A DNA stretch of 64,000 bases from Agarophyton chilense (lineage: Eukaryota > Rhodophyta > Florideophyceae > Gracilariales > Gracilariaceae), in NCBI GenBank assembly GCA_030374765.1, contig JARGXX010000120.1:248001-312000 (forward strand), written 5' to 3'. The notes below the pieces were generated by a model. The model made no database searches and was not told where the DNA came from. It was given only the letters and a program-made list of their open reading frames with translations. A program made the translations under genes and the position numbers. Shown piece after piece: positions 45,028 to 55,084 of this stretch; position 1 is the first letter of the stretch; every line of letters starts with the position of its first letter.

Positions 45028-46690
45028 GCGGTTGCAGGTAGCTTCGCAGCCCTTTCTTCCTTCCCGAACGGCAGTATAATTGGTCAAAGCTTTCGCTCCT
45101 GAAAAAACGTGAGGTCATCACTATTGGATGCTGCAGTACGCGACTGAGTTTTTTTGGACGCGGGCAAACCCTCTGGCTTTTGCTAGGCTTTTCATCGTAA
45201 CCTCGAAGACATTTCACGACCGAGCACCCCGGAGAACTTCTAGCGATGCTTTCGGTGAAAAAGACCCGGAACGTTCAAGCTATTTACAAAACAAATAACA
45301 GGTATAACCATTTCACGGCAAAAAATCTTGCTTTGGCTGCCAAAATCTCTGTCTATAGAGACGTAGTCTTTAATTCAGTGACAAGAGACATGTCGAAGAC
45401 ACCTTTTCATATCGCAATTGATGTTGATCGATACTGACGAAACACTATATCGCCATTTTATTTGTTAAGATAGCGAGCTAATGGAAACAAATACAGACTA
45501 ACGACGGAGATTAAAACAGTTACAGAACAAATGCAGTATTACGCAATTTTTTCGTAGCTTGGTAGATAGTGTCTACACGACGGAGTTTTTGATCTCAAAA
45601 GAGGCCAATTCGAATTTTTATGAAGCCAAAAATTCTCTTAATAAGTAACTGGAATTCATTCAAGGTATGAATTTTCGCATTTAGAGCGTCAAGGATGAAA
45701 AAGAAATAAAAACCATACATCTTAGTCGTTAACAAAAAGCCTTTGGAATCTAATCAATCAGAGCTTTAATACTCTTCAATAAAACCGGTATTATTTTAGA
45801 GTGGCAAACTGAAATAGTTGCAGAAAACCCAACAACCAAATATTTTTGGCCTCAACCGATCCAAAGAAAATATGTTTAAAAGAAATTTCTCGTATAGTCA
45901 TCTAGAAATGTATACTTCAAATTTCGAGGTCATCAAAGAAAGAGTGTTTAGCAATATTTTTCAGTTATGCAGAGCTTGTAGATTTTATTTACTGCCTAAT
46001 TACAAAGAAATAGAAAATGGCCTCATTTGAGGCCAGTTGCCCTCACATGAGGCCATCGGTCGTATATACACTAGCGGTTGCGAAGTCAATTTCAGTATTC
46101 TTGAAATCGTTCTTTTTTTCTTTTGCACAAGTCATTCACTGGTTCTTATAAACTATATAAAAAAAGTAAATTGTAGACGCAAAAATTGTAATGCAAAATG
46201 ATTTTTTGAGTCTTATAACAAATTCAGCGAGCTGTGAACATGTTTCAACTACAGCCGACAGGGGGCGTAGGTTGCGATTCCTTCTGTAAGGCGAAGGTAA
46301 GGATCTTACCCTTGCCTTATTACTGATTACAAGATTACGGTTGCTGTGTAACATCGAACGGGCCTTGTGTTGAAAAGGAAAAGGTCTTTGCTTGTACATG
46401 TCCTAACCAGAATCAAAGTTCACGCACGGCACCACCACACGAGCTCCCTAGCCCAAGTTCATTTCATCGCTGTACTGTACTACCAAGCCGACAAATCGGT
46501 GTCTTGGTCGAGCACTCTAACAATCAAGTATGTTTGAAAGCATCTCCTTGCGGCACTGCACTTCTTGCCTTTCGTTCAAAGTAGTTGGTGCACCGCGAGT
46601 GTTTCATGTTTGTCTTCAACTATCTTTGTATACATCGTTACACCCACTTTGTCCAACATGCTCTCTTCTCATTAGCTGTCGCTAATGCCC
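45028..46690. other. AT-rich intergenic DNA, no gene recognised
   Basis: Short frames at 45246-45437, 45818-46030 (plus) and 46136-46399 (minus) show no motifs and are AT-driven. A pair of GGCCTCA palindromes (46019-46052) is listed separately. The last 130 bp before 46690 are upstream sequence of the secreted-protein gene. Confidence 0.4.
46019..46052. repeat. Two adjacent short palindromes, followed by a TATA-like motif
   Basis: GGCCTCATTTGAGGCC (46019-46034) is a perfect 7-bp-arm palindrome with a 2-bp centre. Six bases later CCTCACATGAGG (46041-46052) repeats the arms around CA. GTATATACA follows at about 46061. This could be a paired binding site for a dimeric regulator, but no gene start follows closely. 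Confidence 0.5.
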
Positions 46691-46696
46691 TCTGTC

Positions 46697-46704
46697 TATT
46701 TAAG
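46697..46704 (+). promoter_or_regulatory. TATA box of the secreted CPGP-CC gene
   Basis: TATTTAAG lies about 108 bp before the ATG at 46812. The leader between them is C/T/A-rich with no ATG in frame, ending ATCAAAAATGG, a good start context. Confidence 0.6.
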
Positions 46705-46811
46705 GCACCCTATGCTTCTTCTTCTCAACGAACTGATCATCCTCTCCAACAACATTACCATCATCTCTTGCCTCAACAAACATCACACTATCTTCTCAAC
46801 ATCCATCAAAA

Positions 46812-47189
46812 ATGGCTTCGCGCATACTGGAATTCACTTTGCTGATATTCATGTGTTTCATCACTCATTCCCAAGCACTCTACGGAGAATGGCATAGATG
46901 TTCCGGCCGAGCAGGAACTTGCATTGACACCAACAAGTACTCTTGCCGTCACATGTCCACGGTTTCCCGTCGTTGTCCGGGCCCAGCCAGCGTTCGATGC
47001 TGCCCTTCTCCCGGCGGCGTTTCAACCGAGAGTTGTCGCAGACGTTGGGGACTTTGCCAAAACGTCCGTGACTGCTATTCTACATACACTGAGAGGGGCC
47101 TGTGTCCTGGGCCAGCCAGCATCAAATGTTGCATCCCGGTTGGTGGGTCAGGTGTCCCACTCTATGTGGAGGCCGGGATGCGACCCTAG
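46812..47189 (+). CDS. Secreted Cys-rich protein with two six-Cys CPGP...CC repeats
   Basis: The 125-residue protein begins with a typical signal peptide (MASRILEFTLLIFMCFITHSQA, likely cleaved after Ala22). The mature part contains two tandem modules with the pattern C-x6-C-x(5-7)-C-x9-C-PGPAS(V/I)(R/K)-CC: one from about residue 30 to 67, the other from about 75 to 111. The CPGP.x..CC ending is a motif I associate with small secreted or cell-wall-associated repeat proteins of fungi and protists, where it often accompanies lysozyme or peptidase domains. Here it stands alone, so a lectin-like, defence or cell-wall role is only inference. Six Cys per module suggests three disulfides. A TATA box, a strong start context and absence of introns support a real gene. 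Confidence 0.75.
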   Translation: MASRILEFTLLIFMCFITHSQALYGEWHRCSGRAGTCIDTNKYSCRHMSTVSRRCPGPASVRCCPSPGGVSTESCRRRWGLCQNVRDCYSTYTERGLCPGPASIKCCIPVGGSGVPLYVEAGMRP

Positions 47190-49798
47190 TTAGGCCACCC
47201 AAACTGAGTGAAGCCTTGTTCCGTTGACATCCAAACCAATCGGCAAGTGTTTACAGTAGGTAATAATGCTTCAATAATTGTTTCCTCCTGTTCATAGCTA
47301 TGACCCTGTTGCCTACTTCATGCTGTTGTTTCTTATCGTTGGCAATTTGCCAAAAATGCATCAAATGCTAATCATCTTTTGTCAATTTGTTGTATGTCAA
47401 TTCATCCATCATGTAGTGAAGTACTATAGTATGATCTAAAAAGCTCAAGCACGATGTATTTACTTTCCATAAAGTATCTTCTAATCTATATGTATTTCTC
47501 TTGAAACTCTTGTAATTCACTAAAACATGTTTCAAATTTAGGACAATCTTTCTTATCTCTTGAGAAAAAAAGAAGTCTTTTGTTTGGCACAATAACTATT
47601 TCCCGCATCTACCCACTCAAAGAATAAAGTTCGAAGCACTTTATTACGAACAGATTCATTGCATTGATGGAACCCTCACGGTCGATATCGTCGCCTCAGT
47701 GTGCTCATTGCACTTATGGAAAATACGTATGAGATTCTGCAGCGCAGCACACAGTCGTTTCCTTTTATAATCTTGCATATTAGGTTTGCATAATGCAGGT
47801 TAACTACAGTACCAAGGCTCAATAATAGAGGTGGCGGATATTGGTCCATATTAAAGCTAAAGCTTTCGCATACAGAAGCAAAAGTCAATGAGCACAGCCA
47901 CATTGGCTGTATTCATACAGCTCAGTGACCCATTATTCTGTGAGCCAATGCACCACCCCTGAAACAACATGGTACAGGAACGCATCTCTTGCGGAGTAGG
48001 CCGGGTTATCCGCAGACCCTCAACTAACTGCACTGATGCACTTATCAGCACTCCAAGTGAAGATTCCTCTACAGTACCGTGGCGTTTGACGGTTCCGTGA
48101 GCCAGGTTGGGCGACACGACTTACAGACCGGGCGCGAAGCCATTGCGCTGTGTGGCGGAATCAGAGAGCTTAGGCTGGCCACAGCGCGCGAACATGGCGT
48201 CCTACTGGTATGGTTGGCAAAGCGCAGATGCCGCAAGCAAGAACAATAGCACTGGGAACAATTGCGCAAACAATTTGTCAGAGGAGTTGGGGGGCGGGGG
48301 GAACAGATCGTAGCTCGTGGAAGAGCGGACCGTGGTCTTTCCTCTTGGGGGCGCACGCTTGGGCACAACTCGTTCGTTCGTGATTGGCGATTCGTTATCG
48401 CCATGATGGCCTTACGTGCTTTCGGCGATTTCTTTGTAACCCTCACAAAGGAGTTTTTCACCGCAGGTGGTCGACGGCAAGTTGAGGATACATAGTCGGG
48501 GAGCAAGCTGCTGCGACGGGACGATGGTACCCATGTCGTGATGACCCTTGACGAAATCGCTCAAGGTGCCATGCGTGGACTGCGTGTGTGAAATCGCCAC
48601 ATGGAATCGTTGGCAATATAAGTGGAAATGGCATGGATGCGCTGTTGGCTCGAAGCATGCATGTACAACACTTCTAAGAAAAGAATGAGCCCACAGTTCC
48701 CACTTCGCATGACAGAGACGAAGGAGGTGCTCACAAAATGCAGCTGGAGGTTGCGGGAAAAGCGTAGTTTGTCAGTAAAACAATAACACATATCTAAATC
48801 TAAGAATATAAGAAAGAAGCGTTGAGGTTTTTCGAACTATTCTGTCGGGTGAATGCGAACATATAAAACCAGAAAAAGCTATGTTTAAATCTACAGATTA
48901 ATATACATTTTGTTGAAGTTCCAAATTGAGTTCTAATATTACTTTGCCCCTCAACATGTATGCATCCATTTGTTGTCACATTCTGTTGCTAGAATAAGTT
49001 GAATCCAAAAATAATTCAATTGCATCTTTCTTGCTATATCTAATATTCGGACGGAATAACTTATATTCTGAATACATACCGTTTCTTACATACCATTCAT
49101 GTATTATTCCAAACAATCTCAAAATAATATTTGCTTTTACTGGTCTCTGTATATTCTATTTTGAATATTGTAAGTATGCTTACCAATAAAATGTCAAACT
49201 TTTTATGAAAAAGATATTACAACAAATATAAATAATAATAAAAACAGCACCAATCAACATAAGTGTGTCAACTTATGTTTTAATTCATTAAAAAAATAGT
49301 AAACTGTTATTCTGAATAAAGTAAAACATTTAGAACAACTATTCCCTAAACAAACGTTCTCCATACTCCATCGCACGTCGTCTCCATGTCGACGATGACG
49401 AGGAAGTGCGGCGGCTGCGCCGCCACGGAAGCGCCGGTCATGCCTTTGAGGGAGGGAAGGAGGGGAGGAGGGGAGGAGAAGGGGAGGGAAGGGGAAGGGA
49501 AGGGGAAGGGACAATTGGCAGCGAAGGCGGCCGCGGCGCATGCGCGGGACGCTGCCGTCGCCACGCCACGCGCCACGTTCGTCTGCGCCTTCCTTCTCCC
49601 CCGCGTCCCCCCTCTGTGCTTCTCCCTCCCTGCCTCTCCTTGCGCCGCTCTCTGCGCCCACGTGGAACATTCCCACACGTGGTCGCCTCGTCCCTCGCGC
49701 ACACGTGTATCAGCTGTGTGCTAAAACATACAAACGCATAATCATCTCACTCGTTGATTTTACGACTAGAGAGTAGCAATCTAAGATACCCTTGTAGA
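47190..49798. other. No gene recognised; AT-rich spacer and a GC-rich island
   Basis: 47.2-47.9 and 48.8-49.35 kb are AT-rich spacer. 48.0-48.6 kb is GC-richer with overlapping frames on both strands (48069-48506 minus, 48262-48495 plus), neither with a motif. 49.38-49.70 kb is a low-complexity GC island with open frames in nearly all phases, which indicates composition rather than coding. Confidence 0.4.
49448..49511 (+). repeat. 64-base uninterrupted purine tract, G-rich
   Basis: Every base from 49448 to 49511 is G or A, with many GGGG and GGG runs. It could adopt triplex or G-quadruplex structures. It lies about 290 bp outside the Tc1 element. Confidence 0.85.
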
Positions 49799-49800
49799 TA

Positions 49801-49824
49801 AAGTCTGTTTCAAAATCATATCCC
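49801..49824. repeat. Left terminal inverted repeat of the Tc1 element
   Basis: It begins AAGTCTGTTTCAAAATCAT and pairs with 51077-51100. The inner copy CTGTTTCAAAATCATA recurs at 49907-49922. Confidence 0.9.
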
Positions 49825-49956
49825 TCGCGCAAATTTTCCAAAAATCGACGTTTTGGCTACAGTACAACTAACAAAATCAGTGTGAAAAAATTTTCAAGTA
49901 AAAAAACTGTTTCAAAATCATAACCTTTATTGCATCCTTTTTATTCTAACGCGAGT

Positions 49957-50952
49957 TCAGTAGTTTATTTTTGCTCCTCTAGCCTGTATAACACTTATAC
50001 AACGCTTTGGCATTGATTCTATAAAAGGATTGATAGCATTACAGTCAATCTTTTCCCAGCAATCTTTGATACAATTTTTCAAATCAAAAACTGTATCAAA
50101 CTGCCTTCCTTGCCCATAAACCATTCGGGCCAACATTCCCCAAATGTTTTCGATAGGGTTGAGGTCAGGAGAGCGCGCAGGCCATTCCATAACCGACATA
50201 TTTAGACTATTGAACCACTGTTTCATAGAATTAGACTTATGCACAGGTGCATTATCTTGCTGGAAAATGAATTCTTCTCCGTGCATACAGTATGAAAAAG
50301 GTAAAAGATAGTTTTCTAGAACCTCAGCATACTTCTCAGAGTTCATTGTAGTTTCAACAAAAGCCATATCAGTTGCTCCTTTCGTGGAGATTCCAGCCCA
50401 AACCATTACTGATGCGCCTCCTGAATGCCTAGTCACAAATTCCTTCTTTTCTTTTCGTAGATCATGCCAATAAAATTTATAGCAATCTGGACCATCAAGG
50501 TTAAACTTTTTTTCGTCGGAAAAGATAACATTATTCCATTCCGTTTTCCAATAAGCCTTTTGAGCACACCATTCAACTCGATTTTTCTTGTGATTATCTT
50601 TTAAAAAAAAAGTTTTCCTCATTTTTGTGTACTTGAACAAATTTTGACGGTTGACTTCACGCCATATTGTAGATCGTGATAGAGGCAAATTTAGATTTTT
50701 GACAATTTTCCCGCAAGATGAAGTGTTGCGGCATAGTTCTCGCTTGATTCCACGCTTATCGGCCGGGGATAGTGCCGTTGGACGGCCGGTTGAACGCTTT
50801 GTTCCGTATGCAGCGGGGTTTTTGATGAAGTTGCTGATTGTTTTTGGGCTGCGCTTGAGTTTTCGGGCTATATCTGCTGGAATCATACCCTGACCTACTA
50901 ATTCCATGATTTCCAGCTGTTCAGAGCGTGTGAGAGGTGCGCCACGAGCCAT
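49957..50952 (-). CDS. Tc1-family transposase, DD34E
   Basis: The 331-residue transposase cuts and inserts its element at TA dinucleotides. Residues 5-50 form an N-terminal helix-turn-helix (LTRSEQLEIMELVGQG, IARKLKRSPKTISNFIKN) and a GRPTALSP linker follows, with a second helix-turn-helix near 65-100 (NLPLSRSTIWREV). The catalytic triad is D146 (VIFSDEKKF), D233 (FQQDNAPVHKS) and E268 (RSPDLNPIENIWG). There are 34 residues between the last two, the Tc1 spacing. Length is normal and no stop or frameshift is seen. The start ATG follows the inner right repeat by about 24 bp. Confidence 0.93.
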   Translation of the reverse strand: MARGAPLTRSEQLEIMELVGQGMIPADIARKLKRSPKTISNFIKNPAAYGTKRSTGRPTALSPADKRGIKRELCRNTSSCGKIVKNLNLPLSRSTIWREVNRQNLFKYTKMRKTFFLKDNHKKNRVEWCAQKAYWKTEWNNVIFSDEKKFNLDGPDCYKFYWHDLRKEKKEFVTRHSGGASVMVWAGISTKGATDMAFVETTMNSEKYAEVLENYLLPFSYCMHGEEFIFQQDNAPVHKSNSMKQWFNSLNMSVMEWPARSPDLNPIENIWGMLARMVYGQGRQFDTVFDLKNCIKDCWEKIDCNAINPFIESMPKRCISVIQARGAKINY

Positions 50953-51076
50953 AATTGAGCGAATGATTGTATAAAGGATATACTTTTGAAACAGTGTTAT
51001 TGACTTAGTGGTTTTTATTTGTTGTGAAATGTGCTCTACAGTACGTGAAATGCCTTTTTGGCGCAGTTTTTGTAAA

Positions 51077-51100
51077 GGGATATGTTTTTGAAACGCACTG
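51077..51100. repeat. Right terminal inverted repeat of the Tc1 element
   Basis: Read inward on the minus strand it begins CAGTGCGTTTCAAAAACAT. An inner copy (CACTGTTTCAAAAGTATATC) lies at about 50976-50996. Confidence 0.9.
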
Positions 51101-51119
51101 TAGATAGATAGATACCTTT

Positions 51120-51290
51120 GTAGCTAGAGATGCCATTGTAGCTAGATGCCTCTGTAGCTAGATGCCTCTGTAGCTAGATGCCTCTGTAGCTAGATGCCTC
51201 TGTAGCTAGATGCCTCTGTAGCTAGATGCCTCTGTAGCTAGATGCCTCTGTAGCTAGATGCCTCTGTAGCTAGATGCTATTGTAGCTAGG
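51120..51290 (+). repeat. 16-bp minisatellite GTAGCTAGATGCCTCT
   Basis: Eight perfect units run from 51138 to 51265. They are followed by a variant (51266-51281) and a partial unit (to about 51290), and preceded by an 18-bp variant at 51120. The array starts just outside the right end of the Tc1 element and stops about 30 bp beyond the stop codon of the secreted-protein gene on the minus strand. Units contain CTAG and are AT/GC balanced. Confidence 0.95.
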
Positions 51291-51317
51291 TACCATACCC
51301 ATCTCCACTCACTCCAG

Positions 51318-51701
51318 CTAGCACGCGCACAGCGGCACGCCGCCGTACGAGTTCTTCGCGATCGTGCCGCCGCGGTGCCTCTTCTTCGTGCTGGCGCGAC
51401 TGCCAAACGCCTTGGGGCTGCACCTCACCTTGAACGTGTCCTTGCGACGGCGCCGGCACGTACATCGGAAATAACATCGCTCAGTGTCGCCACAAGTGAA
51501 CACCTCTCGTCCCCGCACGTAAATCCTGCATCCACGTGAATATCCAAACCGCGAACTGCTTCTTTCCGTCACCGACGGCAACATCATATCATCCGTCATT
51601 GCCTTTTCCACTGCTACATTGCCCGCGTTTCCGCCCGGAGCACCTGCCATGGCGCAGCACACGACGGTGGCCATCACAAACACCTTCAAAAAACCATTCA
51701 T
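51318..51701 (-). CDS. Secreted basic Cys-rich small protein
   Basis: The 127-residue protein starts with a signal peptide (MNGFLKVFVMATVVCCAMA, probably cleaved before GAPGG). An acidic/neutral spacer (about 20-50) is followed by a very basic C-terminal part containing eight cysteines: GC, FTC, ERC, FRC, TC, VRC and the terminal LCAC. The block CRIYVRGREVFTCGDTERC with CTCRRRRKD suggests a compact disulfide-bonded fold. The spacer between signal peptide and basic core could be a propeptide, so an antimicrobial or secreted-effector role is plausible but unproven. I recognise no family. A TATA box about 100 bp upstream, a start context CGAAATGA and single-exon structure support the gene. Confidence 0.7.
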   Translation of the reverse strand: MNGFLKVFVMATVVCCAMAGAPGGNAGNVAVEKAMTDDMMLPSVTERSSSRFGYSRGCRIYVRGREVFTCGDTERCYFRCTCRRRRKDTFKVRCSPKAFGSRASTKKRHRGGTIAKNSYGGVPLCAC

Positions 51702-51800
51702 TTCGATGCTTCACGCTTTTCTCAACTTGAACTCTTCGTACTAGTCGCACTGGATGCGGAATACCCACCATTTCGTACCGTGCATCACCGCACGCTTTCC

Positions 51801-51809
51801 CTTTTATAG
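51801..51809 (-). promoter_or_regulatory. TATA box of the basic Cys-rich gene
   Basis: Read on the minus strand CTATAAAAG is a near-consensus TATA box, about 100 bp before the ATG at 51701. It predicts a start of transcription near 51775 and a leader of roughly 75 nt. Confidence 0.75.
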
Positions 51810-54214
51810 AAAACCGTGTTGCGGCAATCTTCCCCGTCGCCACTCCATTCGCTCTGCTGCCGCTCTCCTCCCCGTGACGCATCCAATGCCACAAATGCGC
51901 CCTTCTCGTAACGTTTTTTTAATGACGCACGCGCCCCGTGTCTTTCACTAAGCCTGGGACAAAAAATAAAATCCCTTCTTGTGATTGGCCATCATGCAAA
52001 AAGCACCCAGTGCAACAGCATCTCTCAATCAGTGCGCCCCCTTCTTCATCGCATTTGAAAACGCTGCGTGTTTGCCGTCACTACCACTGCAGTCATGGTC
52101 GCAGTACCTCATGTGCTCCATGCCTTCACCCTCACCATTCCCGGTCAGACATTGATGCCTCCAACGCTTCGAAAACACATTTTTTCCACCCCCTACTGCC
52201 ACTCATCTTCTTTTCGAATGTAGTGTTCGACCGTCGCTTTCACTGCAGTTGCACTTTTGAAGCAAGTCCTAGTAACAATTCCATCGAAGCATGCTAGAGC
52301 TTCCACGTGCCATTTCAATTCAAAAACCTCTCGCCCTTTTTTTGGACGCACTTCAAACATATCTTCGAAAGTACTAAAGCCTACTCGCTTTCTTCTCTTT
52401 TCAAGCTTTTGCCGGAATGTCCGTCGATGCAGTTTGGTTCAGCGCTGACGCCAGCCAAAACAAGAAAACAACCCAACAGCCATTGATGATATTGTAGCCA
52501 CAGCGCTTTGGAAGCGTCTACAATATCAGCCACTGAAATCGAACCTCTCCTTTCCACCCATGGGATTTGGCTTGAACACGAGCCACTGCAATTGCTCGCT
52601 TGGCCCCGTTCGGTCTGAATGATCGTAGCGCCCACGTATGGCAAAACGAAATGCACTGCAGCTGGCAGCGGGAAAAGCGCCCCAATGATCATGAACGGTG
52701 TGTGCGGTTTATTTTTGTGATGGCGAGCCATCAACTTGTTCACGGTGGTGGTGGGTGCTTTGGTTTGCTGGCTCTTGAGTTTGGTTATGCCGTTCGCTGC
52801 TGTCTTCATGTTGGAAATCGAACATTGTCACCTGTACTGGCAAACTGCTCCCTCTACTTTTTCGCATTCGCGATGCAATTATGGTTCAAAGAGCGAAACC
52901 CTCTATCGGAGCACCTGAGAATTGTGCCGATCGCTTGGGTTGGTACCACCAACGTGCTCTGAATCTGTAGAATAATGGCCCGAAGAAACCCCTGAGAAAA
53001 CTCGGCACATCGACTGGCGTATACTTTTCGCGCATCGTGGTGTGAGACCCCCGCTGATATATACATATGTATGTATATCTCAGGCAATAGTACGGAAGCG
53101 AAGGGGAACTTGCGTTCGCGTCTGACATGAAAACCCCAGCCTCCGTGGCAGAGAGAACAGCAGCTCAGTTGAGCTTTTCCAAGCTCGAGCGAAAGCCCAG
53201 TTGCTCTGGTGTTCTCCATGAGTTCGGTCCAAACCCGAGTAGCCTCCATTCTCGCACGAGGTTACCGATAGACATTTATCGCGCGGATACAGTACAGTTG
53301 TTAGAGATCAGGATAGAGAAGCTTGAATAACAAGGTTGCCGACCTTTTGAAACAGTGCTGACAACACAAGAGACAAATCCAAAAGACACATCGAAAATAC
53401 ACCTAATTACGAGCTAAAACGACACAAGTAAAACACATCCCCTTTCCGAAGATCTCAATAAGAAGGAAGAGGGGAGCAGGCACTTGTCCTGAACATTTTT
53501 CATCGCCTGATTGCCTCGTCTGCAGAAGCCCTACGATTACATGAACTACTCGCACGCAACTTGCTCAATAGTTATGGGCCCAGAGGGCTTGCAATGTGCA
53601 GATGATCGTAGACTTTGCTGAAGAAGAACCCACGGCCAAAGCAATGTCCCAAGCAATGTTGGACGAAGCCCTGACTTAAGGAAAGGTCTCATTTGAACAT
53701 GATGAGTCCGATACAGAAATTTCGAAGATGATCGGAGCAATTCTTGACACAATCGCTAAGAATACTCCGACAGAAATTGTCAAAAGTGAGATAGACCTTA
53801 CCGAAATCCACAACTGCGAGCCCAAGACTTAGGAGAACATATATCCGTTGCGGCAAGATTTCAATCAACCGTTCCAAAATATTTAAATCACAGCATGAGC
53901 ATGAATGTGGTATACAATAAACAGTTTGCAATTCTGATGCTTTGCATTGCTAATTGATTCCTGAAACGATAAAATCACTGTTTTTCAAGCTGAATGCTCA
54001 ACACCAGTCGAAAACCTGTGTGTTTTCAGTGCCTCTTTTCTTATCCGCCTCTGTGGTTGACAACTTATACAAAAAACTTGTTGAAAATGATGAGTTCAAG
54101 ACCATATGTGATCAGATCAAAGCATTTTCGGTAAGGTTGGAAATAAAATCAATGCTGATGGCTTCATGGTAACAATTGAGAACGCCGCCTCACTTTTCAC
54201 TACCGTTCATAATG
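51810..54214. other. No gene recognised; possible small membrane-protein frame
   Basis: The minus-strand frame 52381-52809 (142 residues) has two hydrophobic stretches (FMIIGALFPLPAAVHFVLPYVG and WLLGCFLVLAGVSA). The opposite strand is also open (52600-52962), there is no TATA box and no family motif, so I give it little weight. A stretch at 53040-53080 holds a short (ATATGTAT)-like palindromic run. 53.3-54.2 kb is unremarkable. Confidence 0.3.
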
Positions 54215-54219
54215 ATATC

Positions 54220-55084
54220 TGAAGAGCAACGTCCTCCAGGGAGGTTTTTGGGGACTTAAGTTTTTTTCCGGAGCCTCCGGCGTGCAACCTCGTTATGAGT
54301 AGGAGTAATCCGTTTCACGGCGATGGCCGGAACGCCGGTGATGCACCGGCGGGACCGGGTGCCATACACGTGGCCGCAGCGCCCGCGCGACATGTGGCCG
54401 CCAGATTGGCCCCTTTTGTTAGACGGACATTTAGCTATTTAGGATAGACTTTATTAATTCTATTCTACGGTGACTACAGTACTTAGGCCGCCGGCCTCAC
54501 GGCCGCCGGTCCAGTAAAGTCTGCCCAACAAGGGTGATCTTGGTCTTCCAGATCTTGGCTCTGGGTCGAACCGCCTGCGCGAATATACAACTCCTTACGG
54601 AGGGATTTCCCGTGGTGCACGGCTTCCCAACCCCCTTGGACGTTCAAGCAGCCTCCGTGTGTTGGGTATCTATTCCCACTTTCGTGGTTCCGCCCGTGTA
54701 TACGGTTTTCTACACCCGGCAGTGCCGGCTATTCCCGAGTCCCCTCTTGCGACTCGTGGTCAACCTCGCCCTCTGGCCTCCGTTCCCATTTTCCTTCCCT
54801 TTTCCTCCCCTTCATTGGGCAATTCCCGCTCTTGCGGCTCGCACTGACACCTGTCGTGCTCGCCACTCTCGTGGGTTTTGCCTTCTCAGAGGATACGCAA
54901 GCACCGCTTCGGCGGATATTCTCGGCTGCTCTCAGCCTCCCTACGCCCGTCGCGACGGTTCGGCTCCGGCTTACACCCGGCATTGCGCGCCGATCCCTGG
55001 GAGGGCTCTACCGCGCCGGTTACCTCGTGAGAGGAAGATCCGGACGTCTTCGTAGGTTTTCCCCCTTGGGGGCATTGTCCTACA
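54220..55084 (+). repeat. Solo LTR, family C (865 bp), with exact target duplication
   Basis: It starts TGAAGAGCAACG, ends GTCCTACA and is flanked on both sides by ATATC (54215-54219 and 55085-55089). It matches 3744-4608 in the opposite orientation with the same length. The long open frames inside (54534-55055, 54832-55176) are GC-driven LTR frames. Confidence 0.93.

Larger units (their letters stand above)
49801..51100 (-). mobile_element. Tc1/mariner DNA transposon (DD34E), apparently intact, 1300 bp
   Basis: Terminal inverted repeats at 49801-49824 and 51077-51100 match at 20 of 24 positions and are flanked by the TA target duplication (49799-49800 and 51101-51102). Each end also carries a second repeat unit exactly 102 bp inside the outer one (49905-49925 and 50976-50996), giving the IR/DR arrangement known from Sleeping Beauty and related Tc1 elements. 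The single gene fills nearly all the space between the inner repeats. Intact ORF, preserved ends and clean TSD indicate a young copy that may still be mobile. The outermost bases of the two TIRs differ (C versus A), a possible defect. Confidence 0.93.

Noticed and set aside
48069-48506. 145-residue minus-strand frame and overlapping plus-strand frames
   Set aside because: The composition is biased (Arg/Ser/Pro/Cys) as expected for an out-of-frame GC-rich segment, with no motif.
49386-49741. Overlapping 110-140 residue frames on both strands
   Set aside because: The region is low-complexity and purine/GC biased, leaving almost every frame open; no motif or promoter supports one of them.
51138-51290. 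Tandem array considered as CRISPR
   Set aside because: Units are contiguous without spacers, so it is a minisatellite; the 30265-30400 array also has repetitive purine intervals rather than unique spacers.
52381-52809. 142-residue minus-strand frame with two hydrophobic stretches
   Set aside because: No promoter motif or family match, and the opposite strand is equally open; kept only as a note in the spacer entry.
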